Of a stretch of DNA of 64,000 bases, positions 40,774 to 49,395 are shown in pieces. The stretch lies in contig OW569356.1 of NCBI GenBank assembly GCA_937625935.1, positions 186,001 through 250,000 on the forward strand. The letters are read 5' to 3'. The notes below the pieces were generated by a model, which saw only the letters and a list, made by a program, of their open reading frames with translations, searched no databases and was not told the origin of the DNA. The position numbers and the translations under genes were made by a program. This stretch comes from Tetramitus jugosus (taxonomy: Eukaryota; Heterolobosea; Eutetramitea; Acrasida; Vahlkampfiidae). Numbering within the stretch: position 1 is the first letter of the stretch; every line of letters starts with the position of its first letter.

Positions 40774-40958
40774 CTTTCAATTGTTTTGCTTTGCTTGTTG
40801 GATTTTTTTGGGTTTTGTTGTGTGTGTTCGTGTGAAAAGGTTGAAGCGTATTGTAACGCGGAAAATCATTGTTGCATGGATGAGATCCTCACGTTTCATA
40901 AAAAGCAAACAAACAACATTTTCCTCTTGTGACAAACAAAGTACCACGAACAATACGT

Positions 40959-41246
40959 ATGGACGAATTTCGAGATGAACTATTGATGATTGGCGCGTTT
41001 GTGGCAATTGTCTTCATTGTCATTCTATTGATGACACTTTTGTTGTTGAACATGGACAAGATAAAGAAGATATGGAACGACTACAAGAGCTCAAAACGTC
41101 GTAGGCGGTTGGTCATTTCAGATGAACAGGTCAGAGAGGACTTGATGGGCATATTGACACCGCCACCGACTACGATGCGAAACACTTCAATTTCAGCTCC
41201 CACTCAGCGAAAATCTTATTCTGAAGTCAGAGAGAATAAGCAATGA
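40959..41246 (+). CDS. Small single-pass membrane protein
   Basis: 95 residues from ATG 40959; the earlier open frame begins at a GTG. A short acidic N-terminus is followed by one strong transmembrane segment (about 9-31, MIGAFVAIVFIVILLMTLLLL), then a basic stop-transfer stretch (KIKKIWNDYKSSKRRRR) and a Ser/Thr/Pro-rich tail. The positive-inside rule places the C-terminus in the cytosol. No family recognised. Confidence rests on the ATG position, the divergent promoter context and the clear topology. Confidence 0.55.
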   Translation: MDEFRDELLMIGAFVAIVFIVILLMTLLLLNMDKIKKIWNDYKSSKRRRRLVISDEQVREDLMGILTPPPTTMRNTSISAPTQRKSYSEVRENKQ

Positions 41247-41600
41247 AACATCCGCGAAGGATCCGCGCTCGTTATCCAGTTGATTTACTGTAAAGCGATC
41301 GGAGAAATTTATTTATGGCGCTTTTTGATCATAGAAAATAGATGGACATCTCCATGGGCTTGCGGCGTGAGCTCACGAATAGATGTCTTGGTATTTTGTA
41401 ACAAGTATATTTTATGCGTGTGAAGCTTGATCGAGATCAATTGCCTCCATTTCTGGAATTCACGCAGCCTGAAGCCTATTCTCTCTTCTCATTGCATAAA
41501 AAAAAGAACCTTTCGTTACTCAATAGTTGTTTGCAGAAAGAGCTGCTCTACTATTCGCAAGACCAAACACAAAAAACGAATCTAATCTTTGGTGTACGTG
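41247..41600. other. 354-bp spacer between two + strand genes
   Basis: No gene or RNA fold is recognisable. ATCCGCG occurs twice, at 41250-41256 and 41261-41267. A 71-codon frame at 41414-41629 overlaps the next gene's start in another frame and is not called. Confidence 0.5.
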
Positions 41601-43064
41601 ATGAGTTACGAGAACCATTCGAATTTTGATGATCATCATTGGCAACAGTTACACGATCTGCACTTTTTCGATTCTGAAGATTTTTGGTCATGTGTGATCC
41701 CTTTTGTAAATACAGCTACATTGAAAAAGTTATCCATGGTAAGCAAGCGTCTTCATCAATGTATAATAGCAGAGAAGTATACCCCATTCTATCGTCCCAT
41801 TGTGAACATTTTGTTGGCTGTTGCTCCCAGACAAGCAGTAACACAACAAGGAACGTCATCCTTCAAGACATCCACTTCTTCGACAGCGAAGAATGTACAA
41901 CAAAAGGAAGATGAACATTGCCGTCGAGTTCTCGGAGATTTGAACCTGTTTTCATTGTCCCGCAGTGTCTTTTCAGGTACGAGTGATCATCAGGATAACA
42001 GATCAATTGTTTATGCTGAACATTGCTTCTCTTCTAGTGATGATTACAAGAAAAGTCAAAAAAGGACCAAGAAACCCAACGATTGTCCTCATGAGAAGAT
42101 TGCATTCAAGATTTATGTGGATCACTTGAACAAGAAGGATCGATTTGTGTTTGGTCAAAAGAAATCTTGCCAGCAAAAACTTGAGAGAACAGTCGATGCT
42201 GTGATTGTTATTACGGATAACGATCGATTGAATATGAGAAGCTTGGCAAAGAGGTGGCGACCCAGTGACTTTAGAACCTTTCCTACTCCGTTAGCAATCG
42301 TAAATATGGGTCAATCGAAATTTGTAATGGAAAGTGAGTGGAGCTTTTCAGAGAATGCAGCTGTGTTCAATTATTACTACGGACTTTCAAACGAGAGAAA
42401 GAATAAGATGATTGAGAAGGAGATTTGTAGTTTTTTGAGAGATAAGTGCGTCGTTCTGCAGTACAAGGAATTGAGCTTCAACAGATCCATTCGAACACAC
42501 TCACAAATGATTAATGATTTACTGAATATGAATCATAAGGATTTTTATAAGTTTGTAGTGACGCTGTTTGGAACCTACTATCATTGTCACTTTGGCTCGC
42601 CATTCTGGTGCGGATTCTGGAGAGCCATCTCCTTTTACGAGATGGATTCCCAGACGCAACAGAAATTGATCCGAAAATGGGTGATAGATTTTCTGGGGCA
42701 TGACATGTCCAATGATTGTGTTCACTTATGTGATTCGATTGAAATGGAGAAATTGAAACATGGTGAGGAATATTTCAATCGGATATGTAAGCATATTCTA
42801 AAGGTCGATAAAAAATACACTCCTGTATCCGTCCAATACAAACCTGAGTCCCAGGCATATGAGGTACGATATTGGGCAATACATGACATCCAGTACCACA
42901 ATGAAATTCAAGGGTACAAAATAGTTGTTACGGTACCGTTGAGACCCGCACCTGAGAAAATTGAGGTCAAATTGAAGTTCAAACATGTAGCTCGGATGAA
43001 TCGAGTGAAAGAGTACATATCGAGAGTGGTATCCGAGTTTCGCACTCGGCGTTCAACTAATTGA
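41601..43064 (+). CDS. F-box-like protein, lineage-type
   Basis: 487 residues from ATG 41601; the TTG at 41589 is not used. Residues about 20-60 (LHDLHFFDSEDFWSCVIPFVNTATLKKLSMVSKRLHQCIIAEKY) have the F-box pattern of a hydrophobic helix, an NTATLKKLSMVSKRLH turn-helix and a closing I/Y. That would link the protein to SKP1-cullin ubiquitin ligases. The rest is basic and globular with no repeat or domain that I recognise: no LRR, WD40 or Kelch. The C-terminal end is strand-rich (QAYEVRYWAIHDIQYHNEIQGYKIVVTVPLRP). The F-box call is moderate because the classical LP start is replaced by FF. Confidence 0.65.
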   Translation: MSYENHSNFDDHHWQQLHDLHFFDSEDFWSCVIPFVNTATLKKLSMVSKRLHQCIIAEKYTPFYRPIVNILLAVAPRQAVTQQGTSSFKTSTSSTAKNVQQKEDEHCRRVLGDLNLFSLSRSVFSGTSDHQDNRSIVYAEHCFSSSDDYKKSQKRTKKPNDCPHEKIAFKIYVDHLNKKDRFVFGQKKSCQQKLERTVDAVIVITDNDRLNMRSLAKRWRPSDFRTFPTPLAIVNMGQSKFVMESEWSFSENAAVFNYYYGLSNERKNKMIEKEICSFLRDKCVVLQYKELSFNRSIRTHSQMINDLLNMNHKDFYKFVVTLFGTYYHCHFGSPFWCGFWRAISFYEMDSQTQQKLIRKWVIDFLGHDMSNDCVHLCDSIEMEKLKHGEEYFNRICKHILKVDKKYTPVSVQYKPESQAYEVRYWAIHDIQYHNEIQGYKIVVTVPLRPAPEKIEVKLKFKHVARMNRVKEYISRVVSEFRTRRSTN

Positions 43065-43119
43065 TCCATGTGATGACTGGAATAAACCACTATAGCGACT
43101 AAAAAGCAAGCACAATCGT

Positions 43120-44874
43120 TTATTGTTTCTTTGGTGGATACAAGTTACCATCAATTGTCCATCGAATTGGAGTGTACTTCTCCACAACAGCCTGTAAGTC
43201 TTTAATCTCTGTCAATGGATGTTTCGTATCCATAAATCCTCTCTGCACCATGAAGGCGGCTGCAGCACCTGCAGCAGTTCCACTGCTCCATTCAACTGGA
43301 TGCAATCGAGTGGCGGCATTGGCCAAGAAGCTCTGAGCCATAACTTTACCTGCCACGAGGAGATTAGGAATGTTTCGGTTTGTCATCGCCCTATAAGGTA
43401 TAAAGAATGGTAGTGACGAATATCCAACATTGACGTAACCTGGATAAAAACATCCTTTCAATCTATGAATATCGACAGAGTAACTACCGAGAGCTAGGTG
43501 ATCATACGGTACTGTGCCAGTCTTTTGTTGAGTAAAATCACCAGTCAAATCTCGAATCTTGATAATATAGTCATCAATACCGATTGATCTTCTCGTGTCT
43601 CTAATGTATGGCAGTTGTGACAATCCATGACAAGTTCCAAAGGCGTCTTTATCCATCGTAATATAGTCCTTGAGGGCTGGATTGCTAGCGTTCTTGAACC
43701 AGTAATGCCATCCATATGCAAGATATTCTGACTCTCGTAAAACGTTCATGTTCAGCCCACCATTCCAAGCATCTTTCTTGACGAGTTCTCTTGTTTCGTT
43801 TCTAGGCAAGAATAAATAACCAAACTCATAATCATTTCCAAAATTTCCCCAGTTCTGCAGGGTGATATCTCCTTTGATTGCTTCAGAGCTTCCAGGGGTA
43901 TATAATCGACGATAAGTCCATACCTGATTCCAAGTGTACTTTCCTATCGAATATAATTGCTGATACTTGTCAGGGTATGGGTTCGATGGCTCCGAGGTTG
44001 GCTGTTGATGAATTTGTTGTGCAAAGCCAAACACAATTGATTGACCACATGTATCATTACCCACTCCGCTTACATCTCCATCATACTGTTCTGACAATCC
44101 TTGTAAATAATCTGCTCCGGATAGAGCTAAAATTTCGCCCCAGTCCGTTGCATCCATCACAATCATATTTGAACTTTGGAAGGTCAAAACCTCCTTGTGA
44201 TAACGATCAGATTCCTGTTCAGAGTACCAATCGAGCAACTCTTGAGATAGTAATAGACACTTCTTGTCAGCAGAGGGCTTCTCAAATCTTTGAATCACTT
44301 GTACTTGATTAATCATAAAGGATTCATTTTTGCGCACTCTCTTCACCACACTATTCAAGTAAATCTTTAAATTCTTCTCTACACCAACATAGAGTTTGAA
44401 CAGACCCTTGTTCAACATGTCACGCGGCAAATAACAAAAGTTACTGACCCAGCATTGACCTGTATGGCCATACTCTGAATTTAGAATAGAATAGAGATTA
44501 GGTGTGACATTGGACTCAGACTTGTCATACTTGGGCACATCATATGACTCATTGCCCTTCTTTAGCACTTGCCATGCAAAATCAATGGCAGGAACACCAG
44601 AAGAAGTCATTTGACCTCCAACCCAGTCAGTGGGCTCCAAGAGGCATGTTTTAACTCCTTCTGAAGCAGACGACAGAGCTGCTGCAAAGGCAGCCGTAGT
44701 TCCTCCGGCAATTAGAACTTGGCAATCAGAAATGGGCGCAGAGCTGATCTTCGTTTGGCCTTGCTTCCAGCGAGGGAGCGAAAAGGTTTGAAAAGAACAG
44801 GAAACAAAGAGGCTACACAATAGCCAAACGAGAGTCAGTTTATAATGTCCCATCATGTTGTTGTTGTTTTTCAT
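43120..44874 (-). CDS. Secreted FAD-dependent oxidoreductase (FAD_oxidored type)
   Basis: 584 residues from ATG 44874, chosen because it places a signal peptide (HYKLTLVWLLCSLFVSCSFQTF) near the N-terminus; in-frame ATGs extend to 44982. The nucleotide-binding start is VLIAGGTTAAFAAALSSASEG followed by KTCLLEPTDWVGGQMTSSGVPAIDFAW, the signature of a family common in bacteria (Planctomycetes, Bacteroidetes, Actinobacteria). Later blocks are IVMDATDWGEILALSGADYLQG, a typical acceptor-domain motif, and the C-terminal PFFIPYRAMTNRNIPNLLVAGKVMAQSFLANAATRLHPVEWSSGTAAGAAAAFMV that closes the FAD site. The substrate is unknown. Bacterial ancestry by transfer is likely but unproven; it is embedded between ordinary eukaryotic genes. 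Confidence 0.85.
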   Translation of the reverse strand: MKNNNNMMGHYKLTLVWLLCSLFVSCSFQTFSLPRWKQGQTKISSAPISDCQVLIAGGTTAAFAAALSSASEGVKTCLLEPTDWVGGQMTSSGVPAIDFAWQVLKKGNESYDVPKYDKSESNVTPNLYSILNSEYGHTGQCWVSNFCYLPRDMLNKGLFKLYVGVEKNLKIYLNSVVKRVRKNESFMINQVQVIQRFEKPSADKKCLLLSQELLDWYSEQESDRYHKEVLTFQSSNMIVMDATDWGEILALSGADYLQGLSEQYDGDVSGVGNDTCGQSIVFGFAQQIHQQPTSEPSNPYPDKYQQLYSIGKYTWNQVWTYRRLYTPGSSEAIKGDITLQNWGNFGNDYEFGYLFLPRNETRELVKKDAWNGGLNMNVLRESEYLAYGWHYWFKNASNPALKDYITMDKDAFGTCHGLSQLPYIRDTRRSIGIDDYIIKIRDLTGDFTQQKTGTVPYDHLALGSYSVDIHRLKGCFYPGYVNVGYSSLPFFIPYRAMTNRNIPNLLVAGKVMAQSFLANAATRLHPVEWSSGTAAGAAAAFMVQRGFMDTKHPLTEIKDLQAVVEKYTPIRWTIDGNLYPPKKQ

Positions 44875-45060
44875 CCGAGATCTTGCTTCCGACAATCTCC
44901 GAACGGAGTAATTACGTGTATGACGGGACTGCCCTGTCATAAAAAGTCGATTCGGCGTCATCAAAAAACAAAAATCACCCAAAACTGCCCAAGGTTAAAA
45001 AAACACGAACGAAACCAACAACAACTCTGTGCTTTGTAAAATATATCTAGTGGATCAACA

Positions 45061-45396
45061 ATGGCAGACAACAAGGAAGACAAGGGAGGAGAACTCTTTC
45101 TCTATGTAACATACATTAGCATCAACAGAAAAGTTGCATCGGACTGTAAGCGCATCATGCAAATTCTAGACAGTCACAACATTCGATACACGTTGGTTGA
45201 TTTGGGAATTGTTCCTGAGAAGAGACAAGAGATGGTTAGTATTTCAGGAAAGACCGAACTCCCACAAGTGTTCATCGACAAGGAGTACATTGGTGGAATC
45301 GATCAGATTGAAGAGTGGAATGAGAATGAAGTGCTGGCTCATGAGTTGTACGAGTGTGGTTATGGAGATGAACCACCACCCAAGAATGAAGCATAA
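45061..45396 (+). CDS. SH3BGRL-type glutaredoxin-like protein
   Basis: 111-residue intronless protein of the thioredoxin fold. The strand LFLYVTYISINRKVASDCKRIMQILDSHNIRYTLVDL matches the SH3BGR family (no CPxC redox motif after the first strand, hence probably not a classical thiol-disulphide oxidoreductase). The cis-Pro motif ELPQVFIDKEYIGGIDQIEEWNE is conserved. It ends in an acidic PPPKNEA tail. Family members act as small cytosolic adaptors; a function here cannot be inferred. Confidence 0.88.
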   Translation: MADNKEDKGGELFLYVTYISINRKVASDCKRIMQILDSHNIRYTLVDLGIVPEKRQEMVSISGKTELPQVFIDKEYIGGIDQIEEWNENEVLAHELYECGYGDEPPPKNEA

Positions 45397-45666
45397 AAAA
45401 CATTGCGACTATTTGTAGTACCATAAAATCTATCTTGTGACATTTTTTATGAACTTTTTGAAATCGGGATTGTGATTTGTTTCTGTGGGTCATGCTGTGT
45501 GCAATCAGTCTTTCACTCGGGCATGCATCTGATCTTATGATCATCCGAAAGCAGTGTGGGGCATTCTGCAAGGAACAGCTGTCCTCAGAATAAGAGTAGC
45601 CAATGTAATGCATTACTTGGTCCGTGTGTTGTTGTACCATTTATATCGTGGGATCTGCCATCCTAA

Positions 45667-46518
45667 TTACTCATCTGGTCGTGCCAACTGTGGATGAATG
45701 AGACTCGACAGCATGGGAAGTGCAAACAAGTTAGCAGTTAGTAATGGTTGTTGTGGTTGCTGTGAGATGAGATAGGACATGGCATTAGACGGCTCAGCAA
45801 GAAGAGATGAACTAATGATTGGAGGACTTTGAGTATCGGCCAACAAAGAACTCGTAATTCTACGTTTCTTGATCTGTATATAGTCTTGCTCTTCATCAGA
45901 GTCAACTTGATCAAATGACCGCTTCGTAGGAAGAACGATATCTCTATTCGCTTCTTCATTAAAAGTGGGCGAGCAGTTGCCACTAAACTGGCCGCTTGTT
46001 ACCCGCTCATTTGTTGGTGATGATAGAACTAAATCTGGTTGTAAAAAGACACTAAATGCACTACATAAGTTGGGCGAGTGGACTATCGATGTATGGCCGT
46101 TGTGATTAGAAGAAGCATCTTCATTGCTGCAACCATTACTCATGTGGTCAGCAACTGTGAACGAGAGTGACATCATTGGTAGTGAGACTTGTGGTGGCCG
46201 CAGTTCGTTCACATTGACATCACTCGTTATCTCAGTTGATGACTTCTTCTGAGAAGCCTCCACCTCAGACAATGGCAACTGATTCACTTGTTGGTATTGC
46301 TTTAATAATTGTTTAAACTCTTCTTCGGACATAAGTTTTGATTTCTCCTTGAGTTGTTTCCATACTAGTACTCCCTTGTCGACAACAACTTTCCGGAACT
46401 TGCTCCTCACTCTTTCACTTTCCATAAATGCTGAATATACAAATGCATTCATGAACATATCAAATCTAGTGGTTGCATGATCAACATATTTCTCAGAAAC
46501 TCTCTTTTTCTTTGGCAT
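45667..46518 (-). CDS. Nuclear orphan with HMG-box-like N-terminus
   Basis: 283 residues. It opens with a putative nuclear localisation signal (MPKKKRVSEK). Residues about 18-72 (RFDMFMNAFVYSAFMESERVRSKF ... VWKQLKEKSKLMSEEEFKQLLKQY) follow the HMG-box pattern: MNAFxxxS, then a W-K-L segment and MSEEE. This would be a divergent DNA-binding box; the match is by eye. A second basic patch (KKRR near residue 217) and a Ser/Pro/Asn-rich disordered region with an acidic motif follow, as in transcription factors. The gene is divergent from the mitochondrial orphan at 46708, 189 bp away. Confidence 0.6.
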   Translation of the reverse strand: MPKKKRVSEKYVDHATTRFDMFMNAFVYSAFMESERVRSKFRKVVVDKGVLVWKQLKEKSKLMSEEEFKQLLKQYQQVNQLPLSEVEASQKKSSTEITSDVNVNELRPPQVSLPMMSLSFTVADHMSNGCSNEDASSNHNGHTSIVHSPNLCSAFSVFLQPDLVLSSPTNERVTSGQFSGNCSPTFNEEANRDIVLPTKRSFDQVDSDEEQDYIQIKKRRITSSLLADTQSPPIISSSLLAEPSNAMSYLISQQPQQPLLTANLFALPMLSSLIHPQLARPDE

Positions 46519-46707
46519 TGTATTCTCAGCTTGTATACTCTGGCTGAAGATTGTTGTTTAATGGATTTTGAATCAGGGGGTGGTACCTCCAACTCGAAAA
46601 GTTTTTGCTCGACCTCAGAAATCGAATAACGAACAATAATTTGGAGGCAAAGGAAAAAGACCGCGAAAAATCGGTGTTTTTATTCGGAAAAACACACAAA
46701 CAAAAAC

Positions 46708-47457
46708 ATGCAGACACAAGTTGGTTCGAGATTGATTCGAGGTTTAGCCCAGCACAATAGAAATTTGATTGCTCATCAGGCAAGAGTTAGCACAAACAGA
46801 GTCAATCTTCCATATACTCTCCAGCTCCAGCCACTCTCATGGTCACACTACTCCACCCTTCCTAATTCTTCCGCCGCCGAAGCTACGACTCATATTCCCG
46901 CCAAAAATGAAAACACTGCCACTACTGCGGATAGTCAAGCACCCGTCAACGACAATACATTCACCCCTAATACTTCAACAACAAACACAAATAGTGAAAG
47001 TAATGAAACTGAAAAAATTATATCTGTAGAGGAGCTACAGAGAGCAGCACAAAAGGCTCAACAGTACGCTGAAACAAGAAAAGAAATGGAACAATTGCTA
47101 AAGACTGTAATTTTCAGAGGGTCAAGAGCTTTGTTGTTGTTTATTGTTGCCTTCTCCGCATTCTTCTATGTTGTGAAACAAAAGGGATCAGAGTCAAGAA
47201 TTGTCAGATATTTGGAAGGTCTGAGAAGAAGCAGAGGCTCTGATGAGCCAGAATCAGAGGAGGAAATGACTGAACAAGAGAGAGCTCTGAAGGAAGCCAT
47301 GGAAAAGACTGAGAAATTGAAGAGGGAAATGAAGGACAGCACATGGTACATGGAGGATGATGAGGAACCAACAAAGGCCGCCAAAAAGTCAACCATTCAT
47401 GACAACATTAATACAAAGGCAGCAAAGGAACAACAGCAAGCACTCATTAAGAAATAA
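46708..47457 (+). CDS. Mitochondrial-type single-pass membrane orphan
   Basis: 249 residues. The N-terminus (MQTQVGSRLIRGLAQHNRNLIAHQARVSTNRVN) is Arg-rich, without acids, and amphipathic, as in mitochondrial presequences. A disordered Thr/Asn-rich stretch follows. A coiled-coil-like segment (VEELQRAAQKAQQYAETRKEMEQLLKTVIF) leads to a transmembrane helix (about 146-165, ALLLFIVAFSAFFYVVK), then a charged helical tail. Single-pass inner- or outer-membrane placement is plausible. No homologous family recognised. Confidence 0.6.
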   Translation: MQTQVGSRLIRGLAQHNRNLIAHQARVSTNRVNLPYTLQLQPLSWSHYSTLPNSSAAEATTHIPAKNENTATTADSQAPVNDNTFTPNTSTTNTNSESNETEKIISVEELQRAAQKAQQYAETRKEMEQLLKTVIFRGSRALLLFIVAFSAFFYVVKQKGSESRIVRYLEGLRRSRGSDEPESEEEMTEQERALKEAMEKTEKLKREMKDSTWYMEDDEEPTKAAKKSTIHDNINTKAAKEQQQALIKK

Positions 47458-47530
47458 ACATGGGTGAAATAGTTGAATGATATAATACATTGAGAACAGT
47501 TATTCAAGTCGTGCATCAATTGATCTGTGC

Positions 47531-49201
47531 TTAGCACACAGACTCTCCGGCCTTTGGCAGTTTTTGTCTCAGCCCTGCGAAGAATTTGTGGAGAATAGAT
47601 TCTGGTAAAATCTTTGGCTTCTGGAATTCTTCTGGATGTGTTTCCTGAAGTTTTGTGGCCACAGCTCGTGTTACAATTGATTCCTTGGTCCGAGCCTTCT
47701 CTTTGAAGTAAGCAATGGCTTGGGCCAATGATCTGCACAACAACTCTGCCAAGTCCTGAGAGAAGGACTCTCTCATGACAGCTCTCAATAGTTGAACATC
47801 TTCTGCTCCTTCAGACAAAGAATAAGCAGGGAGAATCCAGCCACTCTCCCTCAACTTACTGGCCAGGTCGTAGACCGAAAAATCAGTGATCTCGTCCTTT
47901 AATTTAAACGCAACTAAAGGCACGGAAATATCATCACTCAGAATATCAAACACCTCCATTTCTTTCAATCTCTGTGTGAGATACTTGGCATTGGCACTGC
48001 AATTCTCCATAACATTCTTGTATCCCTCTCTGCCCAGACGAAGGAAATTGTAGTACTGGAGAATCATTTGAGAGGCTGGACGAGAGAAATTCAAGCTCGC
48101 TGTGCTCTCAACACCACCCAGATAGTGCAAATCAAACACCATGTCTGCTGGCAGATCCGACTTTTCTCTCCAGAGAGCCCAACCAATACCAGGATAAACA
48201 AGACCGTACTTGTGTCCTGAGACATTAATACTCTTGACCAATGGTAGTCTAAAGTCCCATTTCAATTCAGGTGTCATGAACGGTGCAATAAATCCACCAC
48301 TTGCAGCATCGACATGAATACCGATATCCCATCCCTTCTCTTCATTGAGCTTCAGTAGTGCATCATTCATTTCCTCAATGGGCTCATAGTGACCAGTGTA
48401 AGTAGAACCGAGCATCATCACAATACCAATCGTATTCTCATCGACCAAGTCAAGTGCCATATCGATATCCATTACAAATCTGTCAGGTGCCAGTGGAACA
48501 TACTTTGGCTCCACGTCGAAATAACAGCAAAACTTTTTCCAGGCAACTTGCACAGAGCTAGACATGATCAAATTGGGCTTGTCAAACGGTTTTCCTTGCT
48601 CTCTTCTTCGATGAGCCCACTTCTTCTTGAGTGCCAACGCACAGAGCATGAGGGCTTCACTGGAACCGATGCAACATGTACCTGTTCCCTTGACTTCGGG
48701 AACCGATGATGCAGCAGAGTGGAAAGTGGACAGTTCAGGTCCCTTATCTTGTTCCTTGCTTTCCACTTCAGTTGAATTGAACAATCGGGCCAAGATCTGA
48801 ACGCATCGATTCTGAATCTCAATGGTCTGTGGATAGATGTTGTGATCAGCCATGTTCTTTCCCACGGTATGCATGACGAGTTGCATAGCTTCATCCTCCA
48901 TCCATGTAGTCACGAATGTGGCCAAGTTGAGAGTGGGGTTTCCATCGAGTGACATCTCATCAATCACGAGTCTGTACGCAGTTCTGGGATCCAATGAATC
49001 CTCTGGCAACTCATACTTTGGTAGGTCAGTAATCTTGTAACGAGTTGCGTGAGCCATGGAGTTCTTGTCATACTTGTCTGATGTCTTGGGTGGATTGGAC
49101 AATGTGAACACATGAGGATCCATTGCCAAGTCTTGAATGGAAGGTCTTCTCGTCTTCACAGGGAACGAAAACTGTTTGGTGCTCTCTTCTGCTTCAACCA
49201 T
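47531..49201 (-). CDS. GAD: Glutamate decarboxylase (PLP-dependent)
   Basis: Converts L-glutamate to GABA plus CO2, consuming a proton. 556 residues, intronless. Blocks of the plant/bacterial GAD group are present: LPEDSLDPRTAYRLVIDEMSLDGNPTLNLATFVTTWME, GTGTCCIGSSEALMLCALALKKKW, the PLP Asp in HVDAASGGF (D298) and the Schiff-base Lys in SINVSGHKYGLVYPGIGW (K331). The C-terminal extension (HKFFAGLRQKLPKAGESVC) is basic and amphipathic and ends in Cys, resembling the position of the calmodulin-binding tail of plant enzymes, but lacks the usual Trp. GABA roles could be acid tolerance or the GABA shunt. The gene is convergent with the mitochondrial orphan. Confidence 0.95.
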   Translation of the reverse strand: MVEAEESTKQFSFPVKTRRPSIQDLAMDPHVFTLSNPPKTSDKYDKNSMAHATRYKITDLPKYELPEDSLDPRTAYRLVIDEMSLDGNPTLNLATFVTTWMEDEAMQLVMHTVGKNMADHNIYPQTIEIQNRCVQILARLFNSTEVESKEQDKGPELSTFHSAASSVPEVKGTGTCCIGSSEALMLCALALKKKWAHRRREQGKPFDKPNLIMSSSVQVAWKKFCCYFDVEPKYVPLAPDRFVMDIDMALDLVDENTIGIVMMLGSTYTGHYEPIEEMNDALLKLNEEKGWDIGIHVDAASGGFIAPFMTPELKWDFRLPLVKSINVSGHKYGLVYPGIGWALWREKSDLPADMVFDLHYLGGVESTASLNFSRPASQMILQYYNFLRLGREGYKNVMENCSANAKYLTQRLKEMEVFDILSDDISVPLVAFKLKDEITDFSVYDLASKLRESGWILPAYSLSEGAEDVQLLRAVMRESFSQDLAELLCRSLAQAIAYFKEKARTKESIVTRAVATKLQETHPEEFQKPKILPESILHKFFAGLRQKLPKAGESVC

Positions 49202-49395
49202 GATTCTTGTGTGATACTATTGTTGATAGTTATTGGTTTTTTAAAAGGTTGTTGATTGTATATAAAACAAAGAGAAGCAGTCTCTCAATAACTCAGAGAA
49301 TGGCTTGGTTGACCGTCACGTGTTGATCTGGCGGATCGTTTACGATGTGTTGCCTTTAAATTCTTTTTTCGTCACCCAACTGGACTAAAATTATT

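Noticed and set aside
41414-41629. 71-codon frame before the F-box-like gene
   Set aside because: Overlaps the real start in another frame and has no features.
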